Source: Nocardiopsis ganjiahuensis DSM 45031
GTDB taxonomy: Bacteria; Actinomycetota; Actinomycetes; Streptosporangiales; Streptosporangiaceae
Reading direction: 5' to 3'
Length of the DNA stretch: 64,000 nt
Assembly (NCBI RefSeq): GCF_000341085.1
Contig: NZ_ANBA01000017.1
Location: forward strand, 248,001 to 312,000
The notes beneath the pieces are model-generated. The model was not told where the DNA came from, ran no database searches, and worked only from the letters and a program-made list of their open reading frames with translations. Positions within the stretch are counted from its first letter, which is position 1. The number at the start of each line of letters is the position of its first letter. Position numbers and translations under genes: made by a program. Positions 40,218 to 48,029 of the stretch are shown here, piece after piece.

Positions 40218-43200
40218 CTACCGGGGGTTCTCGCTTCCCTGCTCCTCCACCGCGGCGGCACGCAGTCCGGGCGGCTCGGCACGGCCCACCGGGCCGCCGG
40301 GCAGGGCGGAATCGGATCCGTGCTCGATGACCCGCAGCATGTCCCGGACCTCCACGAGCAGTGATTCCGGCACCACCCCCGACAGGACGCCCTCCTCCGC
40401 CAGTTCCTCGGCCCGGTTGAGGATCCGCCACGCCTCCAGCAGGTCGCGCCGGGACACGATCCCGGCCAGCAGCCGCATCGCGCGCAGCTGGCCGGAACGG
40501 TGCTGCAGCCCCCGGTAGCCCTCGATCGCCACCCGGGCCAGCTCCTCGGCCTCGGTCAGCCGACCCACCCGCTGGAGCGACTCGGCCGCCATCCGGTGGG
40601 CCCGGGCGTGCCACCACTTGTCGCCCAGCTCCCGGAACCCCCGCGCGGCCCGCAGGAACTCCTCCTTGCCCCGGCCGCCGTCGGCCGCCAGCAGGGCCTG
40701 GCCCAACACCAGGCAGGTGCGCCACCGCCCCCAGTCGTCGCCGATCTCCTCGAACGCCCGCTCCGCCTCCCGCAGCCGGTCGATCTGCCGCTCGCCCTGC
40801 CAGGTGTCCCGGAGCATCCTCCGGCCGCGCAGCGGTCCGCGCGACGGGCCGGGTTCGGCGCACCTGTGTGCGTACTCCTGGCTGCCCTCGACGAACAGCC
40901 CCGTCACCTTGGCGAGCTGCCGCCGCGGCCACCCCGGGTCCCGTGCGGTCAGCCGACGGCGCTCCCGTTCGTGCCCGGGGCCGAGCAGCAGCTCACACGC
41001 CCAGGCCTCACGGTTGAGTTCGTTGGTGGACAGCTGGCCGAGCGAGCGCAGGTAGCGGGCCCGGTACCAGTTCTCCTTCGGGGCCGTGGAGAGCTGCTCC
41101 AGGCCGTCGGCCAGCACGAACCAGGCGTTGAGGGTGTACCCCCGCAACCGCAGCACCTCGCCGCGCTGCAGCTGGACCCGGGCCCACTGCTCGGGCACGT
41201 CCCGGGAGCCCACCAGCAGCTTCTCCGCCTGGGAGAGCAGCGCGTAGGCGCGTTCGAGGTGCCCCTGGAACCGGTCGACCTCGGCCAGGTTGCACAGGGT
41301 CCGGGCCCACCACCAGCGGTCCTCGTGCTCCTCGAAGATCCGCACCGCCCGCTCGATCTCGGCCCGGCCGTCGTCGAGGTCGCCGCGGCGGTACAGGTTC
41401 ACCCCGACCGCCCGGTGCGCCCGCGCCGACCAGCGCGGATCCACCGGCGGGTCCAGCTGTTCCAGGACGTGCAGCGCGGTCAGGGCCCGCTCGTACCCGG
41501 TCTCGTGGTCGCCCTGGCCCCCGGCCACCTCGGCCCGGTCGAGCAGCGCCACACCGTAGGCGAACGGGTCCGCCATCTCCAGGGCCAGCTCGGTGGCCTC
41601 CTTGGTGGCCTCGCGCACGGCGCCCCAGTGCGTACGGCCGGTCCGCGACAGGACGGTGAAGGCCCGGCGCAGCCGCCATCCGTGCGCGGGGGACCGTCGG
41701 CCGTCCCGCTCGGGGGCGGTCCACCGGAAGCACACCTCGAACCCTCGGCGCTCGGAGTCCAGCCAGGCCAGTCCGTCGGTGGGAGCGGGCACCGCGACCG
41801 GAGCGTCGGCGCGCCGGTCGGGCCCCGCGGGCGGAACCGGTACCGCGGCCGGTTCGGGCCCGGCGCTCGGACCGGGTGCGGCGGCCGGACCGCGCACTGC
41901 GGCCGAAGGCCCCGCGGAGGCTCTGTCCCGGCCGGGGACGGGGGCCCCGAAGTTCCACTCGTGCGGGGCGGCGCCGCGGGCCGCGGCCTCGGCGACCCGC
42001 TCGAACGCGCCGAGCAGGCGGTCCACCGCGGCTCGCAGCTCCTCCGCGGACCAGTCCGCCCGTTCCTCCTCCGGGACCCCCAGAACGTGCGGCCCTGCGA
42101 GCAGCAGGGTGTCCCGGACCCGGTCGTGCAGCTGGAAGCGGTCGAACCCGCCCGCGCGGTACAGGTACGTCACCAGGTAGCGGTGGCTCATCCGCACCAG
42201 CATCCGCCCGGCGTCGTCCTCCCCGGTGTCCAGCAGGGCGGCGGCCGCCCAGGCGGTGAAGGTGGTCAGCCCGGCCCCGGCCAGTCTGCTCAGGAGCAGC
42301 CGTTCCCCCGGTTCGCACTGCTGGAGGCTGAAGGCGAGGGACCGCGCGACGGCTCTGGGACCGGGGACGTCCAGCTTCCTCATGCGGTCCAGCAGGGTCC
42401 GGACGCTCGGGCCGTCCTCCAGGGTGAGCTGGGTGCCCGCCAGGCAGAGCGCCAGGGGGAGGCCGTGGCAGGCCTCGACCAGATCGGGCAGGGCGTCGCG
42501 GTCCCCGGCGGTGAGTTCGCGCCCGGAGGCCCCGACCAGCCGGTCCACCAGCTCCAGGCTCTCCTCCGGAGACAGTGGGCCCAGCCTGCGCTGCAGCATG
42601 GGCTGTTCGGCGTCGGTGAACCCGGTGCGGCCGGTGATCAGCACGGCACAGCCCCGGCCGCTGGGAAGCAGGGGCCTGACCTGCGCGTAGTCCTTGGCGT
42701 TGTCGAGGACGACCAGTAGGCGGCGTTCCTCGGTGGCGGTCTTCCACAGCCCGGAGAGCTCGTCCTGGGAGGCACCGTCAGCGGGCCTGCCGCCGAGTTC
42801 GGCCGCCATCTGCGCGAGCACGTCCTCGGGCCTGCGCGGTTCCCGCCGACCCGAGGGGCCCTGCTCCGTCACACCGTAGAGCTCGAACTCCAGCTTGCCG
42901 TCGGGGAAGCGGTCGGCGACCCGGTCCACGATCTGCGCCACCAGCTGGCTCTTCCCCGTGCCGCCCTCACCGGTGATCGCGAGGACCAGGGGGCTGCGGG
43001 AACGCCCTCCCGGTACCCGCCCCAGCCCTCGGCGGAGCAGACCACGGGGACCGGGGCGAGGGAAGCGCTCGAACTGCTCCAGCAGTTCCGCCATGAGGGC
43101 CTCGTGCCCGGTGAAGTGGTCCACCGGGGGAGGCAGGCGGCGCCGCAGCGCCGGGCGGTCCCCGGCCTCCGGCGCCCGCTCCGGGCGCTCCAGGAGCACC

Positions 43201-43403
43201 TGGGCGGTGACCGCGGTCGCGGTGCCCAGCAGCCCGATCGCGGCCAGCAGGAGCCCGCTGTCCCCGGAGACCAGTTCCGGGATTCCCTGGAGCGCTGTTC
43301 CCAGCCCGACCATGGTCGCCAGCGTGCCCGTCAGCCCCGTGTGGACCGGCCGCCACCGGCGCCGCGGGGGGACGCCCTGGCCATCGGACCGTCGGCTCAC
43401 CAT
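40218..43403 (-). CDS. Membrane-anchored NB-ARC/TPR STAND ATPase, 1061 aa
   Basis: Order: a basic start, two membrane helices (about 22-40 and 50-72), then an NB-ARC ATPase. Walker A is GEGGTGKS (145-152), Walker B LLVVLD (229-234), a sensor-like LITGRTGF (255-262) and the GLPLAL box (314-319). A winged-helix part (to about 480) with FDRFQLHDRVRDTLLL follows. A Pro/Ala-rich hinge (about 525-570) leads to a long superhelix of TPR repeats (about 590-1030). ATG 43403 is preceded by GGGAGAG. The membrane anchor is unusual for this class, whose soluble relatives include AfsR-type regulators and NLR-like defence sensors. No effector domain (TIR, protease, nuclease) is seen. It converges with the 217-aa gene; its upstream neighbours are small. 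Confidence 0.86.
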   Translation of the reverse strand: MVSRRSDGQGVPPRRRWRPVHTGLTGTLATMVGLGTALQGIPELVSGDSGLLLAAIGLLGTATAVTAQVLLERPERAPEAGDRPALRRRLPPPVDHFTGHEALMAELLEQFERFPRPGPRGLLRRGLGRVPGGRSRSPLVLAITGEGGTGKSQLVAQIVDRVADRFPDGKLEFELYGVTEQGPSGRREPRRPEDVLAQMAAELGGRPADGASQDELSGLWKTATEERRLLVVLDNAKDYAQVRPLLPSGRGCAVLITGRTGFTDAEQPMLQRRLGPLSPEESLELVDRLVGASGRELTAGDRDALPDLVEACHGLPLALCLAGTQLTLEDGPSVRTLLDRMRKLDVPGPRAVARSLAFSLQQCEPGERLLLSRLAGAGLTTFTAWAAAALLDTGEDDAGRMLVRMSHRYLVTYLYRAGGFDRFQLHDRVRDTLLLAGPHVLGVPEEERADWSAEELRAAVDRLLGAFERVAEAAARGAAPHEWNFGAPVPGRDRASAGPSAAVRGPAAAPGPSAGPEPAAVPVPPAGPDRRADAPVAVPAPTDGLAWLDSERRGFEVCFRWTAPERDGRRSPAHGWRLRRAFTVLSRTGRTHWGAVREATKEATELALEMADPFAYGVALLDRAEVAGGQGDHETGYERALTALHVLEQLDPPVDPRWSARAHRAVGVNLYRRGDLDDGRAEIERAVRIFEEHEDRWWWARTLCNLAEVDRFQGHLERAYALLSQAEKLLVGSRDVPEQWARVQLQRGEVLRLRGYTLNAWFVLADGLEQLSTAPKENWYRARYLRSLGQLSTNELNREAWACELLLGPGHERERRRLTARDPGWPRRQLAKVTGLFVEGSQEYAHRCAEPGPSRGPLRGRRMLRDTWQGERQIDRLREAERAFEEIGDDWGRWRTCLVLGQALLAADGGRGKEEFLRAARGFRELGDKWWHARAHRMAAESLQRVGRLTEAEELARVAIEGYRGLQHRSGQLRAMRLLAGIVSRRDLLEAWRILNRAEELAEEGVLSGVVPESLLVEVRDMLRVIEHGSDSALPGGPVGRAEPPGLRAAAVEEQGSENPR

Positions 43404-43740
43404 GACTCTCCCGAAACCCGGATTCTCCGTTTCAGCCGGACTTGTGAGGGCTTTCCGGCCCGGCAGGGAACCGATCCTGCTGCCGACGGGAGGCCGGTGT
43501 CCAGGCGTGGGGGAAGCGGCCGTCGGACGTTCACCGAACCGGAAGCCGACGGCCACCCGCGGTGCACCCGGAGGGCGGTGAGGGCGGGAGCACGGTCTCG
43601 GTGCAGCGGGTCCCGACCGCCCGTGACGACCGTGGCCGTTCCGGGAACGGCGCCGTCCGGGACCCCCCACGACACGGAGGCGGCCCCGGTCGGGACCGGG
43701 GCCGCCCTTGTTCACCACAGGTGGACCGAACGCGCGGGGC
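43404..43740. other. Intergenic region between the STAND ATPase and small helical gene
   Basis: No gene is supported in these 337 nt. A strong hairpin lies at its right end (see terminator at 43679). The rest should contain the promoter of the ATPase gene. Confidence 0.5.
43679..43706. terminator. Hairpin terminator of the 75-aa gene
   Basis: GGCGGCCCCGGTC and GACCGGGGCCGCC are 13-bp perfect arms around 2 nt (effectively a 4-nt loop), downstream of the small minus-strand gene. Confidence 0.7.
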
Positions 43741-43968
43741 TCAGCCGTTCTCCTTGCGGATCCGCTCGACGAGCATCTGCTTGCCCTGCTCGCCGGCCTT
43801 CTGGTTGTTCTCCTGGATGCGGCGGAACCACTTCGCGAGTTCCTCGTCGCCCTGGCTCTCGGCGTCCTTGATGTAGCCCTCCAGACGCCAGACGTTCTCC
43901 AGGGACTGGTGCACGGCCCAGACCAGGTTGTAGTTCTTGTCCTTGAGCGGGCTCGCCGGTTCAGCCAC
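43741..43968 (-). CDS. Conserved small helical protein, 75 aa
   Basis: GTG 43968 is preceded by GGAGG at 6 nt. The protein is almost all helix: KDKNYNLVWAVHQSLENVWR, LEGYIKDAESQGDEELAKWF, RRIQENNQKAGEQGKQMLVE. The pattern (DKNYNL, YIKDAE, GDEELA, F-R-IQ) is that of a short conserved actinomycete family with a helical-bundle, ferritin-like look; no metal-binding set of residues is evident. It is divergent from the two coupled genes at 44333-45204. Role unknown. Confidence 0.78.
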   Translation of the reverse strand: MAEPASPLKDKNYNLVWAVHQSLENVWRLEGYIKDAESQGDEELAKWFRRIQENNQKAGEQGKQMLVERIRKENG

Positions 43969-44332
43969 GACAACCTCCTCGGTGTCACGTTTTTCCCTGT
44001 CGGAGGGCCGACTACCCGACCCCCTCGGCCCGTACACATCACCTTGCGCGGCTCGTTGACGGGCGGTTCGGGGATCCCCGCCCCCACTGGGCCTCCGGAA
44101 GCCCCAGGGCCGTTCATCGGTCCCTCTCTCCGGCGTTTTCGCCCGCTCTGACCAGCGGAGACCGTTTTCGTGGGAGAGGCCCGGGGTAGGGGCCGACACA
44201 CTCACACACTGCCTGACGGGCACGGAGATCAGGCATGCGAACGGGGTGGTGGACGGCGGTCGGCCTTCTCCGGGGGCTTTCCCGGGAAAGGAGAGCGCGG
44301 AGCGTGCCCCACCGCTCGGAAGGGTGCGGGGG
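43969..44332. other. Divergent promoter region
   Basis: About 364 nt with no gene. It separates the 75-aa gene from the coupled pair and should contain both promoters. ACACACTCACACACTGCCTG near 44200 is less GC-rich than its surroundings. No clear operator. Confidence 0.45.
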
Positions 44333-44941
44333 ATGAAGCGGAGTGGTCAGGGCGCCGCGGGCCGGAGCACCGGAGACAAGGAAGCGAAGGACGGTACGAC
44401 GGCCGAACGGGCCCCCAGGGCGAGGACGGCGCGTTCGGAGCGGTCCGAGGTTCGGGCGCGGGAGCCCAAGCCGGGCCGGGAGCGCACCGCCCCCGGCGCG
44501 GGGGACCCCGATGTGTACCTCGACATCCCGGTGGTGAAGGTCGACGAGATCGAACTCGAGGTCGAGAACCTGTCGGCCTCCGTCTCGCTCCAGGCCGAGG
44601 TCCTGGACCTGCTCAAGCTGAAGGTGGGCGTGGACGTCGACCTCGGCCGGGTGGACCTCGGCATCAAGGGGGTCGAGGCCCAGGCCCTGCTCAAGGTCCA
44701 GCTCGACAACGTCCGGGAGATCATCACCAGGGTCCTCAAGACGATCGACTCCAATCCGCAGATCCTCGAACACGTGGCCAAGGGTGCGCGGACCTCGCTC
44801 GAGGAGGTGTCCAGAGGCGCCGGCGAGCTCGCGGGTGAGGCGGGCCGGGGAGCCGGAAGGGCGGCGGAGGCGGTGGCCGGGGGAGTCACAGGGGCAGCGG
44901 AGGAGCTCGACGACGAGCCGGAGGACGGGGACGGGTCATGA
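44333..44941 (+). CDS. Conserved hypothetical protein with beta-rich core, 202 aa
   Basis: Residues 1-60 are a disordered Arg/Glu/Ala linker. The core (about 60-140) alternates strands: VYLDIPVVKVDEIELEVENL, ASVSLQAEVLDLLKLKVGVD, DLGRVDLGIKGVEAQALLKV, followed by the helix LDNVREIITRVLKTIDSNPQ. The C-terminus is an Ala/Gly/Glu-rich helix (RGAGELAGEAGRGAGRAAEA). No known catalytic motif. I know this core only as a recurrent actinomycete family with no assigned activity. It overlaps the next gene by 4 nt and is divergent from the 75-aa gene; the three probably act together. Confidence 0.78.
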   Translation: MKRSGQGAAGRSTGDKEAKDGTTAERAPRARTARSERSEVRAREPKPGRERTAPGAGDPDVYLDIPVVKVDEIELEVENLSASVSLQAEVLDLLKLKVGVDVDLGRVDLGIKGVEAQALLKVQLDNVREIITRVLKTIDSNPQILEHVAKGARTSLEEVSRGAGELAGEAGRGAGRAAEAVAGGVTGAAEELDDEPEDGDGS

Positions 44942-45204
44942 GACACGAGAACGAGGAAGCCGCTGCGTTCGACGTCGAGGTCAGCGCGTCGGTGTCCGCG
45001 GACGAACTGACCTTCCGCGAGGCGGCGGAGGTCAGCTCGCACACCTGGGCCGAGCCGGCCGGTGAGGGCACGTCCGGCAGCGAGCGCACGGGGCTGCCCC
45101 GCCCGGTCCGGCCCGGAGAGGTCTACACGGACGTCCACGTCGACTACCGGCTCGCGAGCCGCCTTCGGCTCGATGAGACGCCACAGGACCCCCGGCACAC
45201 CTGA
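44938..45204 (+). CDS. Conserved small acidic protein, 88 aa, coupled to upstream gene
   Basis: ATG 44938 overlaps the previous stop (ATGA). Sequence shows MRHENEEAAAFDVEVSASVS, ADELTFREAAEVSSHTWAEP and VYTDVHVDYRLASRLRLDET, with a beta/charged pattern like the core of its partner. No motif is recognised. Tight coupling suggests a stable complex. Confidence 0.68.
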   Translation: MRHENEEAAAFDVEVSASVSADELTFREAAEVSSHTWAEPAGEGTSGSERTGLPRPVRPGEVYTDVHVDYRLASRLRLDETPQDPRHT

Positions 45205-45362
45205 CCCGCGCCCTTCCGAGCTGCGGTTCCGGCCGCCTGTCCGGAGGTGCCGGACGCCGCGCCCCGTGCCCGGCGCGCCACCACACGCGCCCGGACCGTG
45301 CGCGCTCGCGGCGGGCGTCAATCCGGTGGCGCGGGGGAGGGATCTCGGGGAGACTGGCGCGC

Positions 45363-45746
45363 ATGGTCTCAATACTGCAGAACGTGGCGATCGACTGTGC
45401 GGATGCCTACGAGCTGGCCCGGTTCTGGAGCAGGGTGACGGGCCGTCCACTGCATCCGGAGGACCGGCCGGGGGAGGAGGAGACCCAGGTCATGCTGGCC
45501 GAGGGCCCGGTACTGCACTTCAACCAGGTGCCCGAGCCCAAGCGGTCCAAGAACCGGATCCACCTGTGCCTGCGCCCCGAGACCTCGCGTGAGCAGGAGG
45601 TGGAACGCCTGCTGGGGATCGGTGCCGCCTTCGTCAGCGACCACCGGAACCCCGACGGCACCGGCTGGGCGGTCCTCGCCGACCCCGAGGGCAACGAGTT
45701 CTGCGTGCTCCGCAGCGAGTCCGACCGGGCCGCGACGGAGTCCTGA
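45363..45746 (+). CDS. Small VOC-superfamily protein (glyoxalase/bleomycin-resistance fold), 127 aa
   Basis: A single VOC module: QNVAIDCADAYELARFWSRV opens the first beta-alpha unit, VMLAEGPVLHFNQVPEPK follows, and KNRIHLCLRP with WAVLADPEGNEFCVLRSE ends it. The His in RIHLCL and Glu in GNEFCVL match metal-ligand positions. Such proteins are often annotated as glyoxalase-like. No neighbour suggests a substrate. The start at ATG 45363 opens directly on the first strand. Confidence 0.88.
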   Translation: MVSILQNVAIDCADAYELARFWSRVTGRPLHPEDRPGEEETQVMLAEGPVLHFNQVPEPKRSKNRIHLCLRPETSREQEVERLLGIGAAFVSDHRNPDGTGWAVLADPEGNEFCVLRSESDRAATES

Positions 45747-45754
45747 AGCCCGCA

Positions 45755-45780
45755 CGGCGTCCGCTCCGCAGCGGACGCCG
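45755..45780. terminator. Bidirectional hairpin
   Basis: CGGCGTCCGCT and AGCGGACGCCG, 11-bp perfect arms with loop CCGC, between convergent VOC and PucR-like genes. Confidence 0.65.
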
Positions 45781-45814
45781 CGGAGCACGCATCCGCCTGT
45801 GCGGCCGGGAGGTG

Positions 45815-46963
45815 TCAGCCGTCCAGCAACCGCCGGGCGGCGAGGGCGATCCTGGCCCGGAGGAGCCCGTCGGGTTCGGTGATCCCGATTCCCAGGGCGC
45901 CGCCGATCTGCTCGATCCGGCGACCGACACTGCTGTGGTGCAGATGCAGGAGCTCGGCGGCCCGGCGCACCGACCCGGCGGCACAGTAGACGTCCAGGGT
46001 CTCCAGAGCCGAGGGCTGCTCGGCGAGCCGATCGAGGGCGGCCACGTCGGCGTTGGCCCGAATCGACGCCGGAGGAAGTTCGGCCAGCAGCGCCAGCGCC
46101 CCCAGGGCGTCGTAGCGGAGGACGGGTTCGCGGGGGCTGGTGAAGCGCAGCGCGGTGCGGGCCTGCCACCAGGAACGGTCCGGGGACTCGGTGGCACCGA
46201 CACCGGCCCGGACCCCCGGCGGGAACCGGTCCGGATCGACCCCCGTGCTCAGCAGGACGTCGGTGTCGGCCAGCCGGGCCGCCTTCACCTGGTGGGACGG
46301 GCTGACCAGCTCGCCGATCCTGTCCAACGGGAACTCGGACCGCAGGGCGACGACCTGCACCGGCGGACTCGCGGCGAACCCCAGGAGCCGGAGCGCCCGG
46401 GCCCGGGCCGGCTCGTCGCTGTCGGCACTGATCACGAGCTCGACCAGAGCGGGATCGGCCATGGCGGTGTCGGTCGGCCCGTAGCGTTCGACGGCCGCCG
46501 CGAGGGCGATCGAGAACCGGTCCAACAGGACGTCGTCGAGTGGTTCGGGCGCACCGGGCCGTTCCAGCCACACCGCGCCGATCTCCTCCTCGTCGAGGAG
46601 CACCGGAACCGTGGTGGACGCTGTCGGGGCCGGAACCGCCGCCGGTGCGGGTTCCGACGGGGGCGCGGATACGGGCGTCGAGGCCCCCGAAGACGGTGGA
46701 ACCGGAACCGGAACCGGAACCGGAACCGGGACTGGAGCCGCGACCGGAGCCGGAGCCGGTCGGCCGTCGGGCGCCATGCGGATCACCTGACCCGTGGCGT
46801 GGAGCCGGCTCCCGGCCACACACTCGGCCAACCCCGCGGAGGCCCGGGCGAGCGCGTCCGGGTCCACCCGCCTGCGCATCAGGGTGTCGTAGAACGCGAC
46901 GACCCTGATCGCGCCCTCGACGTGTGAGTCCAGCTGGGTCAAGCGGTCCGCCAGCGCTTCCAT
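45815..46963 (-). CDS. PucR-type helix-turn-helix regulator with Pro-Val linker, 382 aa
   Basis: The C-terminal PucR/CdaR-like DNA-binding domain reads LETLDVYCAAGSVRRAAELL and LHHSSVGRRIEQIGGALGIG. The middle (about 125-300) is the GGDEF-related CdaR-type domain (LDRIGELVSPSHQVKAARLA, GVGATESPDRSWWQARTALR). The N-terminus (about 1-66) is helical and separated from the rest by a Pro-Val/Pro-Ala linker encoded by a GGAACC tandem repeat. The start ATG 46963 has no clear Shine-Dalgarno. It diverges from the esterase and ABC-exporter genes, so it may control them; ligand unknown. Confidence 0.86.
   Translation of the reverse strand: MEALADRLTQLDSHVEGAIRVVAFYDTLMRRRVDPDALARASAGLAECVAGSRLHATGQVIRMAPDGRPAPAPVAAPVPVPVPVPVPVPPSSGASTPVSAPPSEPAPAAVPAPTASTTVPVLLDEEEIGAVWLERPGAPEPLDDVLLDRFSIALAAAVERYGPTDTAMADPALVELVISADSDEPARARALRLLGFAASPPVQVVALRSEFPLDRIGELVSPSHQVKAARLADTDVLLSTGVDPDRFPPGVRAGVGATESPDRSWWQARTALRFTSPREPVLRYDALGALALLAELPPASIRANADVAALDRLAEQPSALETLDVYCAAGSVRRAAELLHLHHSSVGRRIEQIGGALGIGITEPDGLLRARIALAARRLLDG
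46698..46727. repeat. GGAACC hexanucleotide microsatellite in the PucR-like gene
   Basis: Five perfect GGAACC units, with degenerate copies either side, encode the Val-Pro dipeptide run PVPVPVPVPVPVP of the linker. Copy-number change would lengthen the linker in frame. Confidence 0.9.
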
Positions 46964-47058
46964 GAGCGCACGATACCCGCCAGGCGGCGGGCGGGCCAGA
47001 GCGAACGCGCGACGGATGTCGGATGACCCCGAAGGTGCCGGCCGGAAGGATGAACGGT

Positions 47059-47979
47059 ATGGATCCCGAACTCGAAGCATTCCTGCCGTTCGTTCCCCAA
47101 GGCGACCTGAGCGACCCGCTCGCCTCTCGCCGAGCCTACGCCGAGGTGGCGTCCGCCAGACCGCTGCCCGATCTTTCGGACCTGGAGGTCGAGGACCGTA
47201 CGGTCCCCGCCGCCTCCGATACCGCCGCCTCCACTGCCCCGGGCGTGCCGGTGCGCCTCTACCGCCCCCGTCGGACACGGGGCGCCCTGGTGTGGATGCA
47301 CGGCGGCGGGTGGGCCATGGGCGACGTGGACACCGAACACCCGTGGGCGGCCCGGATCGCCCTGGACGCCGACCTGGTGGTGATCTCGGTCGGCTACCGG
47401 CTCGCCCCGGAAGCCCCGTTCCCCGCCGCCATGGACGACGTCTACACCGTCCTGAACTGGGCCGCTGAGAACGCGGCCGAACTCGGTATCGACCCCGACC
47501 GGATCGCGGTCGGCGGGCACAGCGCCGGAGCCAACCTCGCCGCCGCCGTGTCGTTGCGCGCCCGCGACGAACAGGGCCCGCCGATCCGCTTCCAGCTACT
47601 CAACGAACCCTCCCTCGACGACCGCCAGGAGAGCTGGTCGGCGCGCAACTTCACCGACACGCCCTGGGCGACCCGGAAGCTGCTCACCCAGGCCTGGCAG
47701 CTCTACCTGGGAGCCGTCCCGGCGACCGTGTACGCCGCACCGGCCCGGGCCACGGACCTGTCCGGGCTGCCGCCGGCCTACATCGCCACCGCCGAGTTCG
47801 ACCCCAGCCGGGACGAGCAGATCGACTACGCGCTGCGGCTGCTGCAGGCCGGGGTGTCGGTCGAACTCCACCAGTGGCCCGGCACCTTCCACGGATCGCA
47901 GGCCGTGCTGTCCGCGGAGGTGTCCCAGCGCCAGGTCGCCGAGCTGACCGGGGCCCTGCGCCGGGCCATGGCCGCGTAG
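47059..47979 (+). CDS. Alpha/beta hydrolase-3 (HSL-type) esterase, 306 aa
   Basis: The oxyanion-hole HGGGW (81-85), the nucleophile elbow GHSAG (153-157, Ser155), the acidic region around EFDPSRDEQIDYA and the His in GTFHG are all present, as expected of the hormone-sensitive-lipase family. YRLAPEAPFPAAMDDVYTVL is also family-typical. ATG 47059 is chosen because GGAAGGA lies 8 nt upstream; ATG 47050 is an alternative. It precedes two ABC exporter genes by 50 nt on the same strand, so it might process the exported or imported compound, as esterases in siderophore loci do. Confidence 0.92.
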   Translation: MDPELEAFLPFVPQGDLSDPLASRRAYAEVASARPLPDLSDLEVEDRTVPAASDTAASTAPGVPVRLYRPRRTRGALVWMHGGGWAMGDVDTEHPWAARIALDADLVVISVGYRLAPEAPFPAAMDDVYTVLNWAAENAAELGIDPDRIAVGGHSAGANLAAAVSLRARDEQGPPIRFQLLNEPSLDDRQESWSARNFTDTPWATRKLLTQAWQLYLGAVPATVYAAPARATDLSGLPPAYIATAEFDPSRDEQIDYALRLLQAGVSVELHQWPGTFHGSQAVLSAEVSQRQVAELTGALRRAMAA

Positions 47980-48029
47980 ACCGACGCCGAGCCGACCGCG
48001 CACCGGGACCGACAGGAACGGGAAACGCC

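Noticed and set aside
40500-42719. 739-codon plus-strand frame inside the STAND ATPase gene
   Set aside because: The minus strand carries Walker A/B, GLPLAL and TPR repeats; the opposite frame is Pro/Gly/Gln-rich without any motif.
46698-46727. Hexamer repeat considered as part of a CRISPR or iteron array
   Set aside because: Units are only 6 bp, without spacers, and lie in frame within a proline-rich protein linker. No CRISPR array or cas gene is present in the window.
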